A stretch of 32,670 nucleotides of DNA from Gryganskiella cystojenkinii (lineage: Eukaryota; Mortierellomycota; Mortierellomycetes; Mortierellales; Mortierellaceae). The position numbers were made by a program, and so were the translations under genes. The stretch covers positions 6,227 to 38,896 of the forward strand of contig JAAAIG010000319.1 in NCBI GenBank assembly GCA_015852425.1, in the 5' to 3' direction. This document shows, in pieces, positions 1 to 8,797 of this stretch (positions within the stretch are counted from its first letter, which is position 1; each line of letters begins with the position of its first letter). A model generated the notes under the pieces. It was not told where the DNA came from and made no database searches. It worked only from the letters and a program-made list of their open reading frames with translations.

Positions 1-597
1 CTTGTGGATCTTGGATTGACGAAGGACTAGCTCAATCGCGCGTTCCCTGTTTTGCTGCTGTGTTTGTTCTCGCTTGGTCGCTTCGTCTTCTTGTTGTTGT
101 TGATGATGAAGGAGCATACGTTGTAAATCGGTCTGTGTGTCAGCAGCAACAGGATTCTGATCTGTTCTGACAATTGAGGTAACGGACGCGGTCGAAAATG
201 TGGAGGAGACGGGCTGATCACCATTTTGGGTCGCTGAATCCGTTGACAATGAAGGGGCAGGGTGGGTATGCATAATCAAAGGAATGGCTGTGACGACCGA
301 GGGCGTGCTACTGCTCGGTAATGAGGAACCTTGGTGGGCGACCTTTGTCAAAGCCAGGAGCGCAGCAGTGCTCATGCCCACTGTGCTGCTTGCCCCGCTC
401 AAGGAGTTGTTGTCGACTGTGTTGGTGGTCGTGGTCGTGGTAGCATTGTTGATACTGTTTCGTCTTGCCATGTGTGGGAAGGATAAGGCCGGTGTTGTCG
501 CTGATGCCGTGGTTGTTGTCGCCGCTGAATGCGCTTCCATAACCGTAGGCTCTGCTGTTGCGATTGTTGTCGAAACGGATGCAGTGTCGATATCCAT
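1..597 (-). CDS. Partial gene, 5' end only: Ser/Thr- and Gln-rich N-terminal region, product unknown
   Basis: The minus-strand frame is open from an ATG at 597-595 to the window edge: 199 codons with no stop. An in-frame TGA lies upstream and no other ATG falls between, which fixes the start. The product begins MDIDTASVSTTIATAEPTV, is rich in Ser, Thr, Ala and Asn for about 160 residues, then turns into a Gln-rich, probably coiled-coil stretch (HHQQQQEDEATKREQ) and ends at the edge in RAIELVLRQSKIHK. The first part looks disordered. The last, charged helical part could be the approach to a folded domain; it vaguely recalls the region before SNF2-type helicase domains, but I cannot name it. 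It lies 264 nt downstream of the MAPR gene in the same orientation. Introns within this segment cannot be excluded. Confidence 0.6.
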   Translation of the reverse strand, partial: MDIDTASVSTTIATAEPTVMEAHSAATTTTASATTPALSFPHMARRNSINNATTTTTTNTVDNNSLSGASSTVGMSTAALLALTKVAHQGSSLPSSSTPSVVTAIPLIMHTHPAPSLSTDSATQNGDQPVSSTFSTASVTSIVRTDQNPVAADTQTDLQRMLLHHQQQQEDEATKREQTQQQNRERAIELVLRQSKIHK

Positions 598-786
598 GTA
601 GGTTGGTTCCTTTGGCTGAGGAGGGTAAGTGTTATTGAGGAAGTAAAGAAGGCGACAGGGAGAGACAAAAGTGCAAAAAATAAAGAAAAAATAAATTGCG
701 TCCAAGACCAAGTCGTTGAGGTGTCACATTCAAGTATGGACCAAAAAGTGCCGAAACACTGACGACTCGATGATTTTTTTTTTATA

Positions 787-792
787 TTTATT
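787..792 (-). terminator. Candidate polyadenylation signal of the MAPR gene
   Basis: AATAAA on the minus strand, about 70 nt past the stop codon of the heme-binding gene, next to an A-rich run. It is the only such hexamer in the 264-nt gap before the next minus-strand start. That gap (598-861) must also hold the promoter of the partial gene. Confidence 0.5.
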
Positions 793-861
793 TACATGGA
801 TCGATAAGGGCACAAGTGTGTGTTCAAGAAAAAAAGAGAGACAGAGAAAGGGTCTAAGGGT

Positions 862-1365
862 CTATTGGTTGACCGTTCCAACGACAGTGTAGCGCTTCTC
901 AAAGAAGGTAACCCAGTCGTCAAGGGTCTTGCGCTAATTGCAGGAAGAACGGAATGAGAGACCATTAGCACGCGTTTAAGTTGAGGGTCCATGGTTTGCT
1001 GCTTCCTCACGAAGAAAAAAAAGCTCACCTGCTCGTCATTCAAACCGCTATAATCGGCAACGCAGTCCTCGGGCTTAGTGGAGCTCATTCCGAGAGCCTG
1101 TGGTCCAAGAAGCAAAGGAGAATGGAGAATGGTTAATTATGTACTTTTCGAGTATACTTACTTTGAAATGCAAAAAAATGGAAATCGGGGTATGTACCTT
1201 GGACGCGTCCTTGCCAGCGAAGACATTGTAGTTCTTTCCAGGTCCGTACATCTCGGGCTTGAGCGTAACGTCAAAGACCTTGCCTTTGATGGCAACATAG
1301 ATGGGCTTGGAGGCATCCGAACCGTTGTACTGGGAGAGATCCTGAGCAGAGAAAACTTTAGACAT
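862..1365 (-). CDS. Cytochrome b5-like heme/steroid-binding protein (MAPR / Dap1-like), 102 aa
   Basis: Three exons on the minus strand: 1365-1198, 1097-1029 and 933-862. The introns are GTACAT..CCACAG (100 nt) and GTGAGC..AATTAG (95 nt), both phase 0. The joined protein runs from MSKVFSAQDLSQYNGSD to KRYTVVGTVNQ and spans a complete MAPR fold. Visible family marks are the PIYVAIKGKVFDVT strand region, the MYGPGKNYNVFAGKDASKAL segment carrying the tyrosines that bind heme in PGRMC1 and Dap1, and the C-terminal LDDWVTFFEKRY helix. Known members bind heme and support sterol-synthesis cytochromes P450. This one has no N-terminal membrane anchor, so it is probably soluble, and its partner is unknown. 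The start is the first ATG and gives a full-length domain. The family is clear; the physiological role is inference. Confidence 0.88.
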
Positions 1366-2154
1366 GATGTTAATGTGGAGGATGGGGTGGGAAAAGGGAA
1401 TAAATATGAAAAGAAGGCAGAGGAAAGTGACGGAAGAGTGGGGATAGTTCCACAGACAGTGAAAGATGGCCCGGCCAAGAGAGCATTGGTCGTCATGTGA
1501 CAAAAGCCACCCAAAAAAAACGCGACAAGTACGAGACTACAAAGATGTCCAGCTGGCTCCCCAGGACTGCAGTGAGAGCCACCAAAGTTCGCTTGATTTG
1601 TGGACAAAGTCAACAAGCGCTCTCACTCCACTTTTCCGCTCCAAAGGGTCGTCTCTCCTCCGAGAAACGGCAGAGCGTGTCCAGGGGAGATTGATTCCCC
1701 GCAAAAATAGCGGACCTCGTTGAATGGTGTGGGAGGTGAATGAAGCGGAACTCAATCGGAGATCTTCGAAGAAAAGACAGTCCATTCCACCGAGTCCGCC
1801 CAAAAAAAAAAATCGTTTTTTTTTCGTCCGTGCTCTTTACTTCTTGCGAACCTGCCTTTCTTTTTTTTTGTTCGCTTATTTTTCATATTGCTCTTCTTCC
1901 TTTTCTCTCCTTCTCTCTTCTCTCTTTTCACTCCGTTGTTCTCCTCTTTACCTTCTCTTCCCTCGTTTCTTTTTCGTTTTTGCATCTCTTCTTTCATTGC
2001 AAAACACACCTCCTCTCCATTCTTTTTGCATTACCATTCCGACATCCTTGTCCCCGTCCCTGTGATCTCGAACAAACAAACAACCTTAATTTCTTGCGGT
2101 TTTATCACTGTACCTTTACTCTCTATTTCTGTCAACACACACCTATACACTACC
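1366..2154. promoter_or_regulatory. Shared upstream region of the divergent MAPR and carrier genes, with a pyrimidine-rich leader
   Basis: These 789 bases separate two divergently transcribed genes, so both promoters must lie here. The half nearest the carrier (about 1850-2000) is nearly pure C/T on the plus strand with long T runs, a leader type repeated upstream of several plus-strand genes in this window. I see no convincing TATA box. Overlapping frames here are low complexity and were not called. Confidence 0.5.
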
Positions 2155-3954
2155 ATGTCCAGCGATTCTATGAGAGCTATCAAGGACTGTGCCAGTGGCA
2201 CCGTCGGAGGTTTCCTCCAGGTCTTTGTTGGCCAGGTACTTTATGATCTCGATTCAGCTGTGATCGTTTTAATATCTCACCAAAAGAAAGAAAAAATGAT
2301 GCTAACCAAAAATATACCATCATAATTATGACCCTTCTTTTTTCTCGCCCTCTTCATTGTAGCCCTTCGATACCGTCAAAGTTGTAAGGAAAAATAACAT
2401 TCATTTTCACCACACCGACGGCCCAGCAAAGGATAAAGCGGACAGGATTTCAGACTGGGATCAGGATCAGGACAGGAGACGATTTATATAACAATCTGGA
2501 ACTTGGACGAACCAGTCATTGAAGAGAGCAAGGAGTCATTCCACCTTCTCTTTTATTGTCTAGCAACAATGAGCAGAAAGAAGGAAACAAGGGCAGGCAC
2601 GGGTTTGCCTCTTCCCCTTTTTCACCTTTCATTTTGTCGCACCCTATTCTTGGGATTGCATCGCAAGGAAAGGACTGAACGTTTCTTCTTCACCTTTTTT
2701 TGCGATCCGTGTCCCTCCGAGCGTCGCACAACTCAGCAAATGATAATGTCGTCGAGAAGATATCAACGAAACAAACGTTGCAACCAAGGATTCTGGATGA
2801 CGACAAAATGCCATCCCGTTACACCCACTTTTCGCTTCTTCTTAATCAAAAACTTGTTTTGGACTGTCAACAATAGCGCCTCCAAACCATGCCCACTCCT
2901 TTGCCCGGTCAGGCTCCCAAGTACACTGGAACTCTGGATTGCGTGAAGCAGACCTTGGCCAAGGAAGGTATTAAAGGATTCTACAAGGGAACCACGACTC
3001 CTTTGGTCGGTGTCGGCGCCTGTGTCTCGATCCAATTTGTCACTTTGCAGGCCATGAAGCGTTATTACAACAACCAGAACGGACCCCAAGCCAACGGATT
3101 CTTGACCAATTCTCAACTTTATATTGCCGGTGCCGCCAGTGGTATCGCCAACTCGATTGTTTCCGGCCCCGTGGAACACATCCGTACCCGTCTTCAGGTC
3201 CAAACCGGTGCTGCGCCCGTCGTCAAGGCCATTGCCGGTGGTGCTGTCGAGAAGGCTGCTGCGATTGCTGGAGGTGAGACTGTTGCTTCCGCCGTTGCTA
3301 CCACGTCGACTGGAAACGCTGTCAAGGTCGCTGCCGAGTCTGCGGCAGCCACTGCTGCCAAGAACGCCCTCTTCTTTACCGGCCCCGTCGATGCAGTTCA
3401 GAAGATCTATGCTCACCATGGCCTCCAGGGTATCTTTAAGGGTCAGGCGATCACCATGGTCCGTGAGTTCCAGGGTTATGGTGCCTACTTCGCCGCCTAC
3501 GAGTACTTGGTTCAACGTGCCATGCGTCTCGAAAACAAGGAGCGTGGCGAGTTGAGCACGGTCAAAGTGGTTGGCTATGGTGCATGCGCTGGTTATGCCA
3601 TGTGGTAAATTTTGTTTAATCTCCTTGTTTAATGTGAGCCTGGGAGAACAATGTTGTTGTGGAAGGTACTCTTGGAGGTATTTTTTTAACAATTTTTTTT
3701 CTCTCAACAACCCTGATAACCAATTTAGGATGACTGTCTACCCTATTGATGTGATCAAGTCCAAGCTCCAAACGGACGGATTCTCGGCCGCAACTCGTCA
3801 GTACTCCTCGGCCGTGGATTGTGCTCGCCAGACGCTTGCTAAGGAAGGTGTTGCTGGATTCTTCAAGGGTTTCGCTCCTTGCATTCTCCGTGCTGCCCCT
3901 GCCAACGCTGTCACTTTCCTAGGTTTCGAGATGGCCATGCGCATGTTGCGTTAA
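2155..3954 (+). CDS. Mitochondrial carrier family protein, YMC1/YMC2-like, 351 aa
   Basis: Four exons: 2155-2235, 2363-2383 (only 21 nt, encoding PFDTVKV), 2877-3604 and 3729-3954, with GT..AG introns of 127, 493 and 124 nt. Three carrier repeats each show the P-x-[DE]-x-x-[KR] signature: PFDTVK (residues 28-33), PVEHIR (about 132-137) and PIDVIK in the last exon. GFYKGTTTPLVGVGACVSIQ and SGTVGGFLQVFVGQ resemble yeast Ymc1/Ymc2, inner-membrane carriers for organic or amino acids; the arginine/ornithine and carnitine carriers are near relatives, so the substrate is uncertain. Oddly, an Ala-rich insertion of about 57 residues (144-200) follows the second signature, making the protein longer than the usual 300. 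The start ATG lies in a CCATGT context after a C/T-rich leader. The family is certain and the substrate is not. Confidence 0.92.
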
Positions 3955-4287
3955 AATGCTTAGCTGCATAGCATGAACGAGCAGTGAAGGGGAATGGAGG
4001 ATTGAGATCAAGATACCAAGAGTCAGTTGAACGAGAGGATGATACTGGCGAAACAACCAACCACAGACTGAGACGAAAGGAAACTAGACGAGATGAGGGA
4101 ATGAGGATCTATCCTCTGAACAAAACACTTTGCATCTGTAAGGGGGGACAACAAATCCTTCGAGCAGCACACTTTTATGATTTTTTTTTTCTTTTCTTTT
4201 GATGATAATGATTTCGTATTTGATGCCACCCATAACGCAATAGAGGGACCGAAAGCTTAGCAATACCATACTTTTTTTTTTTTACAA

Positions 4288-4293
4288 AATAAA
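4288..4293 (+). terminator. Candidate polyadenylation signal of the carrier gene
   Basis: AATAAA after a T-rich run, about 335 nt past the carrier stop. It is the best such hexamer before the ACBP promoter; a nearer, less canonical site is possible. Confidence 0.35.
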
Positions 4294-4576
4294 TGCGAAC
4301 TCTTTATGATCAACAAGTGTGCAAATAAGAACGCGTGTTGCCTGTTCATAGGCGCATGATGGTTTCTGGAGACCAGTTGCTTCCCCACCAATCTACCAAA
4401 TGCGTGATCCCTTTGTCAGCTTGAATTGAACAGTTGGGGTCCAAATTGAGAGACCCAACGGACACGAGCAAGGAGAGAAAGAGCGGTACCTTGACTCGAG
4501 AACAGCGCCGTTTGAAATCACGTGTAAACAATGTGATCACAACAATTGATGAACCCAAAAACAATTGAGTTTGAGA

Positions 4577-4592
4577 TACCCCTGTCGGGGTA
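4577..4592. promoter_or_regulatory. Inverted repeat in the promoter of the first ACBP gene
   Basis: TACCCC-TGTC-GGGGTA: two perfect 6-bp arms around a 4-bp spacer, about 125 bp upstream of the ACBP start codon. The arms contain CCCCT, the core of the fungal stress-response zinc-finger site. Binding by a dimeric or paired zinc-finger factor is inference. Confidence 0.35.
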
Positions 4593-4612
4593 ACTCACAG
4601 AGGAATCGCGCA

Positions 4613-4620
4613 TATTTAAA
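4613..4620 (+). promoter_or_regulatory. TATA-like element of the first ACBP gene
   Basis: TATTTAAA, about 95 bp before the start codon and followed by a C/T-rich leader (about 4637-4700), in the order expected for a strongly expressed fungal gene. Confidence 0.35.
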
Positions 4621-4714
4621 AAAAGTCAATTTTTCGTTCTTTCCCCTTCTTTTCTTTTCTTTTTTCTCTTCATCCTTTCATTATCCCTCAACCCCACCAA
4701 ACACTTTTACAAAC

Positions 4715-5680
4715 ATGGTAAGCTGGCCGTTCTTCCATTCTTACCAGCCATCAGGACATCATCCCTTTCGACATCTTCTTAAACTGAAGAACTTAACAGC
4801 TCATGGACACCAACAATGACAGGAACGACCAATGAATCACGACAATGAAGGTCGGTCATCTGGAAGGGCTAACGGAGAAAGCAGCCAAGGGTATTCGACT
4901 GACACCTTGGATGGGATCCAAAGGGACCATTAACGAAGAGAAGATAGCATCGCTCCAAACCCTTCCGACTCCAATTCGTCATCCTCCACCTTTTTGTGTA
5001 AAAGCTGAAAAATATTGTGGAACCAAAACGTCATAGACTAACGCGTTTTCTCATCGTGTCCGGTTCCAATTTAGCCTTCCGCCGAATTCACTGCCGCTGC
5101 CGATAAGGTCAAGACTTTGACTGTCTCCCCCAGCAACGACGACCTCCTCGAGCTCTATGCTCTCTTCAAGCAGACCACCGTCGGTGACAACGACACCAGT
5201 AAGTTAACCTTGGTCCTCCGCTCTTTTCACAAACTCTCTCTGTCTATGCGCGCGTTTTTTTAGGATGAAGTCCCATTTGTAGTAGACATACCATCAGCAA
5301 CTGTTGAACTAACTCCATGCTTCCGTTTTTTTTGAACTTTTTTAGCCCGCCCCGTAAGCAAATTACACTGTCCTTTCAAAGTCATTGTACATGGTCTCAT
5401 GATTTTCTAACCTTGTCGACTTTTCCTCTCATTTTCCAACAGGGATTCACCGATTTCAAGGGAAAGGCCAAATGGGATGCATGGACGTACGTTTTTTAAA
5501 AGAAAAAAATTGGTGAAAATGGCCATGTATTCCTTTTTTCCTGCAATTTTTCTCTGGTTCGCCTTTTTAACATATTTTTTCTCTTGCTATCTCTATCATT
5601 CTACTAGTGCCAAGAAGGGTCTTGCTAGCGCTGAAGCCGAGAAGCAGTACATTGCCTTGGTCGCGAAGTTGACCGCTTAA
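4715..5680 (+). CDS. ACB1: Acyl-CoA-binding protein (ACBP), canonical copy, 83 aa
   Basis: Five exons: 4715-4717 (the ATG alone), 5075-5198, 5346-5353 (8 nt), 5443-5486 and 5608-5680. All introns are GT..AG (357, 147, 89 and 121 nt). The product starts MPSAEFTAAADKVKTL and has normal ACBP length. It keeps the ligand-binding residues: the Tyr and Lys of ELYALFKQ, the TRPG turn, GKAKWDAW with the acyl-CoA phosphate-contacting Lys, and the late Tyr of KQYIALV. ACBPs bind medium- and long-chain acyl-CoA esters in the cytosol and carry them to lipid synthesis, elongation and beta-oxidation. The 8-nt exon is needed to stay in frame: skipping it shifts the reading frame before GKAKWDAW. A diverged paralogue follows about 390 nt downstream in the same orientation. 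The exon chain is inferred from frame and homology. Confidence 0.9.
5346..5353 (+). other. 8-nt micro-exon of the canonical ACBP gene
   Basis: CCCGCCCC lies between an acceptor (TTTTAG) and a donor (GTAAGC). Joined to the A ending the previous exon it supplies the codons for Thr-Arg-Pro of the conserved TRPG turn. The same-sized exon occurs at the same place in the neighbouring paralogue. Confidence 0.8.
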
Positions 5681-5727
5681 ATGTAATGGCTCGTCTAAAT
5701 AAGGTCCCCAGGAAATTCTTCACGAAC

Positions 5728-5733
5728 AATAAA
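5728..5733 (+). terminator. Candidate polyadenylation signal of the first ACBP gene
   Basis: AATAAA 48 nt after the stop codon, at the usual distance for a short fungal 3' UTR. Confidence 0.5.
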
Positions 5734-6071
5734 TATCACTTTGAAAACGTAGTTTCTAAATCGCTGGGCAGATATTTGTTAGACGAGAGAAGTTATAGGG
5801 CTATTCCTTCAAGCTTGAAGCAATGGCAACGGCAGCTTACAAAAAGGATTTTCTGCGATATGTGTACAGAGAATCATTCAGAGTAACTGGTGTCTACTGC
5901 GTCGAATCGTACAAAACGCCACTAAACTATCATTTCTGCCCCTCAAAAAGAGCAAAAGGTGGGAACAAAGACAAGAATGGCGGTGCGTGCGTTGTTCAAC
6001 CTTTTTCAATTCATTGTCCCAACAAATTGACCTCTCCAATTCATCTATTTCATCGCCAAAGTACGTCAACC

Positions 6072-6909
6072 ATGCTCAAGGTTCGTTCATCAACAAGTTT
6101 TTTGTCATCCACTTAGCTCCTCCGTGGTCGTATCAAGGAAGAAGACAGCAGCAGGATCGACTTCCTTGGCAAAAAAGCAAAACTTCCACGCATCCGTCTC
6201 CACCGCTCACTGCTTCTCGCTTACTTACAATTCGCGGTCACCGTCCCTGTGTTTCTCGCGCGCAATAATGAGATTTTTTTTTCTTATGCGCGTGTGCCGT
6301 TCTATTGATTCTCCACTGGGAATGGACGGACTGATCTATTTTCCATATTAGAACTCGCCCGAATTCCTACACGCCGCTGATAGAGTCAAAGAGTTGACCA
6401 CCCGTCCAAGTGATGAGGATTTCCTCGAGCTCTATGGTCTCTACAAGCAGGCCATATTTGGCGACAACAACACACGTAAGTTGATGCCGCATCGTTCCAT
6501 TGCATCTTTCTGCTTTTGCATCCCGTAGCAGTCGTTGACATGTAGAATTAACGTATCATTTCTCGACATCTATTTCTCTCCTACCATATCTCATCCATAC
6601 TCTCTTTGACAGCTACTCCCGTAAGTTCTACAAGAACTCTGGTGTCAAGGGCATTTGGTACTTCCACTCTACTTAGGAAAATGTCGGTCTTCCCTTCTCA
6701 CTAATATCGATATTTTTTCTTCTATTTCATTTGTCTTTCTTACGCATCTCTCTCTCTCTCTCGTGCACCTCTCTTTCGCACTGTTCCAGGGCGGGTTCGA
6801 TATGAAGAAGATCTTTAAACACGAGTCCTGGCAAAGCAAGCAAGGTCTTACAAGGGAAGAAGCAGAAACGCAATACATTGCTCTCGTTACCAAGCTCACC
6901 AATGCATAA
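6072..6909 (+). CDS. Acyl-CoA-binding protein paralogue, diverged, about 86 aa
   Basis: Exons 6352-6475, 6613-6620 (8 nt) and 6790-6909 are well supported and mirror the first ACBP gene: the 124-nt exon has identical length and phase, followed by an 8-nt exon. The last intron of the first copy is absent here. The start is uncertain. I chose ATG CTC AAG at 6072-6080, spliced at GTTCGT after a C/T-rich leader; ATG GCG at 5977-5982 with donor GTGCGT is an alternative. The product has NSPEFLHAADRVKEL, ELYGLYKQ and TQYIALVTKL, keeping the Tyr/Lys ligand contacts. The most conserved ACBP stretch, GKAKWDAW, reads KIFKHESW: the Lys aligned with the phosphate-contacting residue remains, but the Trp next to it is His. 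It may be a specialised isoform or a gene losing function; the frame is intact. Confidence 0.75.
6613..6620 (+). other. 8-nt micro-exon of the second ACBP gene
   Basis: CTACTCCC lies between the acceptor GACAG and the donor GTAAGT. With the C that ends the previous exon it reads Pro-Thr-Pro, aligning with Thr-Arg-Pro of the first copy. It has the same length, phase and position as the micro-exon of the neighbour, so both descend from the gene before duplication. Confidence 0.75.
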
Positions 6910-7051
6910 GAAGCAACGACTCGTCTTATTTTCTGTCAATTCACCACGGCATGGAACAGCCATAAATATATATAGTGCGTTTAAAACGAAACGGAGCGCA
7001 AACATGGATTTAGTGGTCCCCAAAGTCGCACGTGCCACTGCAAAATAGCCG

Positions 7052-7057
7052 AATAAA
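7052..7057 (+). terminator. Candidate polyadenylation signal of the second ACBP gene
   Basis: AATAAA about 145 nt after the stop. An A/T-rich CATAAATATATA run at about 6960 is a nearer alternative. Confidence 0.4.
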
Positions 7058-7149
7058 TCCGATTTACCCTTCCTCCCATCTTAGCGAGGGCAAAGAAGAA
7101 ACGAAAAAGGGGTGATATGCGTTAAATGAGACACAGGGTTACATAATGA

Positions 7150-7760
7150 AAGCTTCAAAAAGTTTGGACACATACCCTGAAATACATAAGGTTGTAGATG
7201 GCGTCGAGTTTTGAAAAGAGCATGCCGTTGCCTCCAAACGAGTAGCCTCGCCCTTGAACAACCTAGTGATTTGCTCTTCCTCGGCCCCAATCAAGTTGAA
7301 CTTGTTGGATCACTGGACCCTTTAGAGTGTGATCAGATCTAAACATGAAGGATTAAACGAGCAAAGGAAAAAAGTCCTGGAAAAATGAACTCGCCTCCGA
7401 CTACCAGACCTGGGATGAATGATCAGAGCATCAGCTCCACTTGCCCCGACCTCCCGTGTCCGGTGCACCAAGATATCATGCAGTTGACGTGACAGTTTTG
7501 TTGAGCTTTCGACAAAATACTTTGTGCCTGATGAGCTCCACACCTTGGCTGCCTCAATGACTGTCCAATCCTTCTTGGGTTCTTCAAGCGACCTCCAGAA
7601 AGGGGGCAAGGCAGCCTATAAGCTCACAGCCCTGTACAGATAGCCGGCTCTCGAGTCTGAAGTATAGTCTGAAGAGCCGTCTCAAGGTCTTGGACCGTTT
7701 GGACGCTATCGAATGATGCCAACCTTTGGATTGCAAGGGCAAGCAGGCGGATCTTCTAAG
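7150..7760 (-). pseudogene. Possible remnant of a multi-exon gene, unidentified
   Basis: Three protein-like stretches follow each other on the minus strand in different frames. (1) 7752-7630: IRLLALAIQRL to LQTREPAICTG. (2) 7609-7395: PPFWRSLEEPKKDWTVIEAA, then KLSRQLHDILVHRTRE and ADALIIHPRS. (3) 7337-7170: SDHTLKGPVIQQVQLDWGRG, an in-frame TAG, then VVQGRGYSFGGNGMLFSKLD and AIYNLMYFR. Their composition is that of coding sequence, unlike the low-complexity spacers around them, but they join only with weak splice sites, a frame change and a stop. No start or end is evident. I read it as a broken gene of unknown family; a real gene with introns I have misplaced is the alternative. Confidence 0.3.
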
Positions 7761-8135
7761 ATCTCTGACCAATCAGCAGCTGGGAATAATTTACTCTTTG
7801 TCCACGGATCCGTTAGGTAGATCATAAAGAAGTGTAGGGCATCATGTTTTTGGCGACATACGTACTTGTAGACCATGCGCTCTATTCCTGCCTGATGATA
7901 CAGTAACTGTCATGAAAAAACCCTCGCTGAAGACCACCCACTGTTGTGACCACCTCCCTGTCGGCAGAGTGCCAAGGACATCTGCTGGAGCTAAAGAGGC
8001 GCGGCCATTATTGATAAGAGTGTTTCTGTGTGGGTCCGAAACAGAGTTGAGTAATGTATCTTGTGCTCTAGCGCTGAAAAAGTCATGATAGCTGATATTT
8101 TGTAAGAAAACAGAACACATTTGCTTTTGAATTAC

Positions 8136-8460
8136 TTATGGTGCATCTGGTAAACTTAGAGCCCTTTCGACACGTCGGCCCATTTGGGCGACTTGACGAT
8201 CTTGGACGGTGTTTGTTGCCTGCAACGAAGTGCGGGGGTGAGAATGAGGTGGTATGACGCGGGGATCACCGTTGGGAGAATGAAGGCTGTCGCTGTTGTT
8301 GGGACTCAAAAATCGAATTCGTAAAGTAGTCTTGTTGTTTCCCCAGAACAGGGACAGGACTCGAGACGCAGCTTCACCAAGCTCCAATCGAGAGATGTCG
8401 TGTGACCCTTGTCCTTGTAGCCAAGAATCAAGAGAGAATGGTCTATGAAAGCGATAACAA
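8136..8460 (-). other. Unresolved coding-like segment downstream of an orphan promoter
   Basis: After a possible acceptor (TTTCATAG) one minus-strand frame reads PFSLDSWLQGQG, DISRLELGEAASRVLSLFWG and TTLRIRFLSPNNS, and ends LSLPDAP before a TAA at 8138. A second frame across the same bases is also open for about 55 codons. Upstream stand a TATA box and a leader on the same strand, but the ATGs at 8717 and 8713 do not connect to this segment in frame through any donor I accept. It may be a decayed gene or one with an unrecognised intron. No function assigned. Confidence 0.25.
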
Positions 8461-8797
8461 GTAAAAAGTAAAAAGTCACGGTGAAAGAAGGCTATCAAAA
8501 CGTCCACATCACAAGTTCTTGCAAAAAAAAAGGCGTTCATACCAAATCTGGAAGCACGGATGCAGGCATACATGAGTGAATGAACGAGTGAAAGAATGAA
8601 AAAAGGGTCACTGAGCAAAAAGAGAGCAGGAGGCCTAAGTGCCACTGTGACAAAAGATGAGAGTGCGTCTGTTGGTCAAAGTGGTTGTCTTTTCCGGGAC
8701 TCGTGGGTGACATCCATCCTATTCCTGGTGGCTGGTGAGAGTGGAGAGACGTGAAAGAAAGATGGATGAAAAATAAAAAGTGCAAAGTGTGGTCCCG

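Noticed and set aside
284..601. Plus-strand frame of 105 codons, hydrophobic and Val/Ala-rich
   Set aside because: Antisense of the Ser/Thr-rich partial gene; GTT/GTC codons are the complements of its Asn/Asp/Thr codons.
1724..2325. Several 110-170 codon frames in the carrier leader
   Set aside because: Poly-pyrimidine sequence read in three frames; all give Phe/Ser/Leu-rich products. The true start at 2155 gives a carrier.
2763..3710. A 315-codon open frame on the minus strand opposite the mitochondrial carrier
   Set aside because: It is the antisense shadow of the carrier's main exon. The plus frame has three carrier signatures and clean splice sites; the minus product is Gly/Ser/Asp/Leu-rich with no domain and runs into introns.
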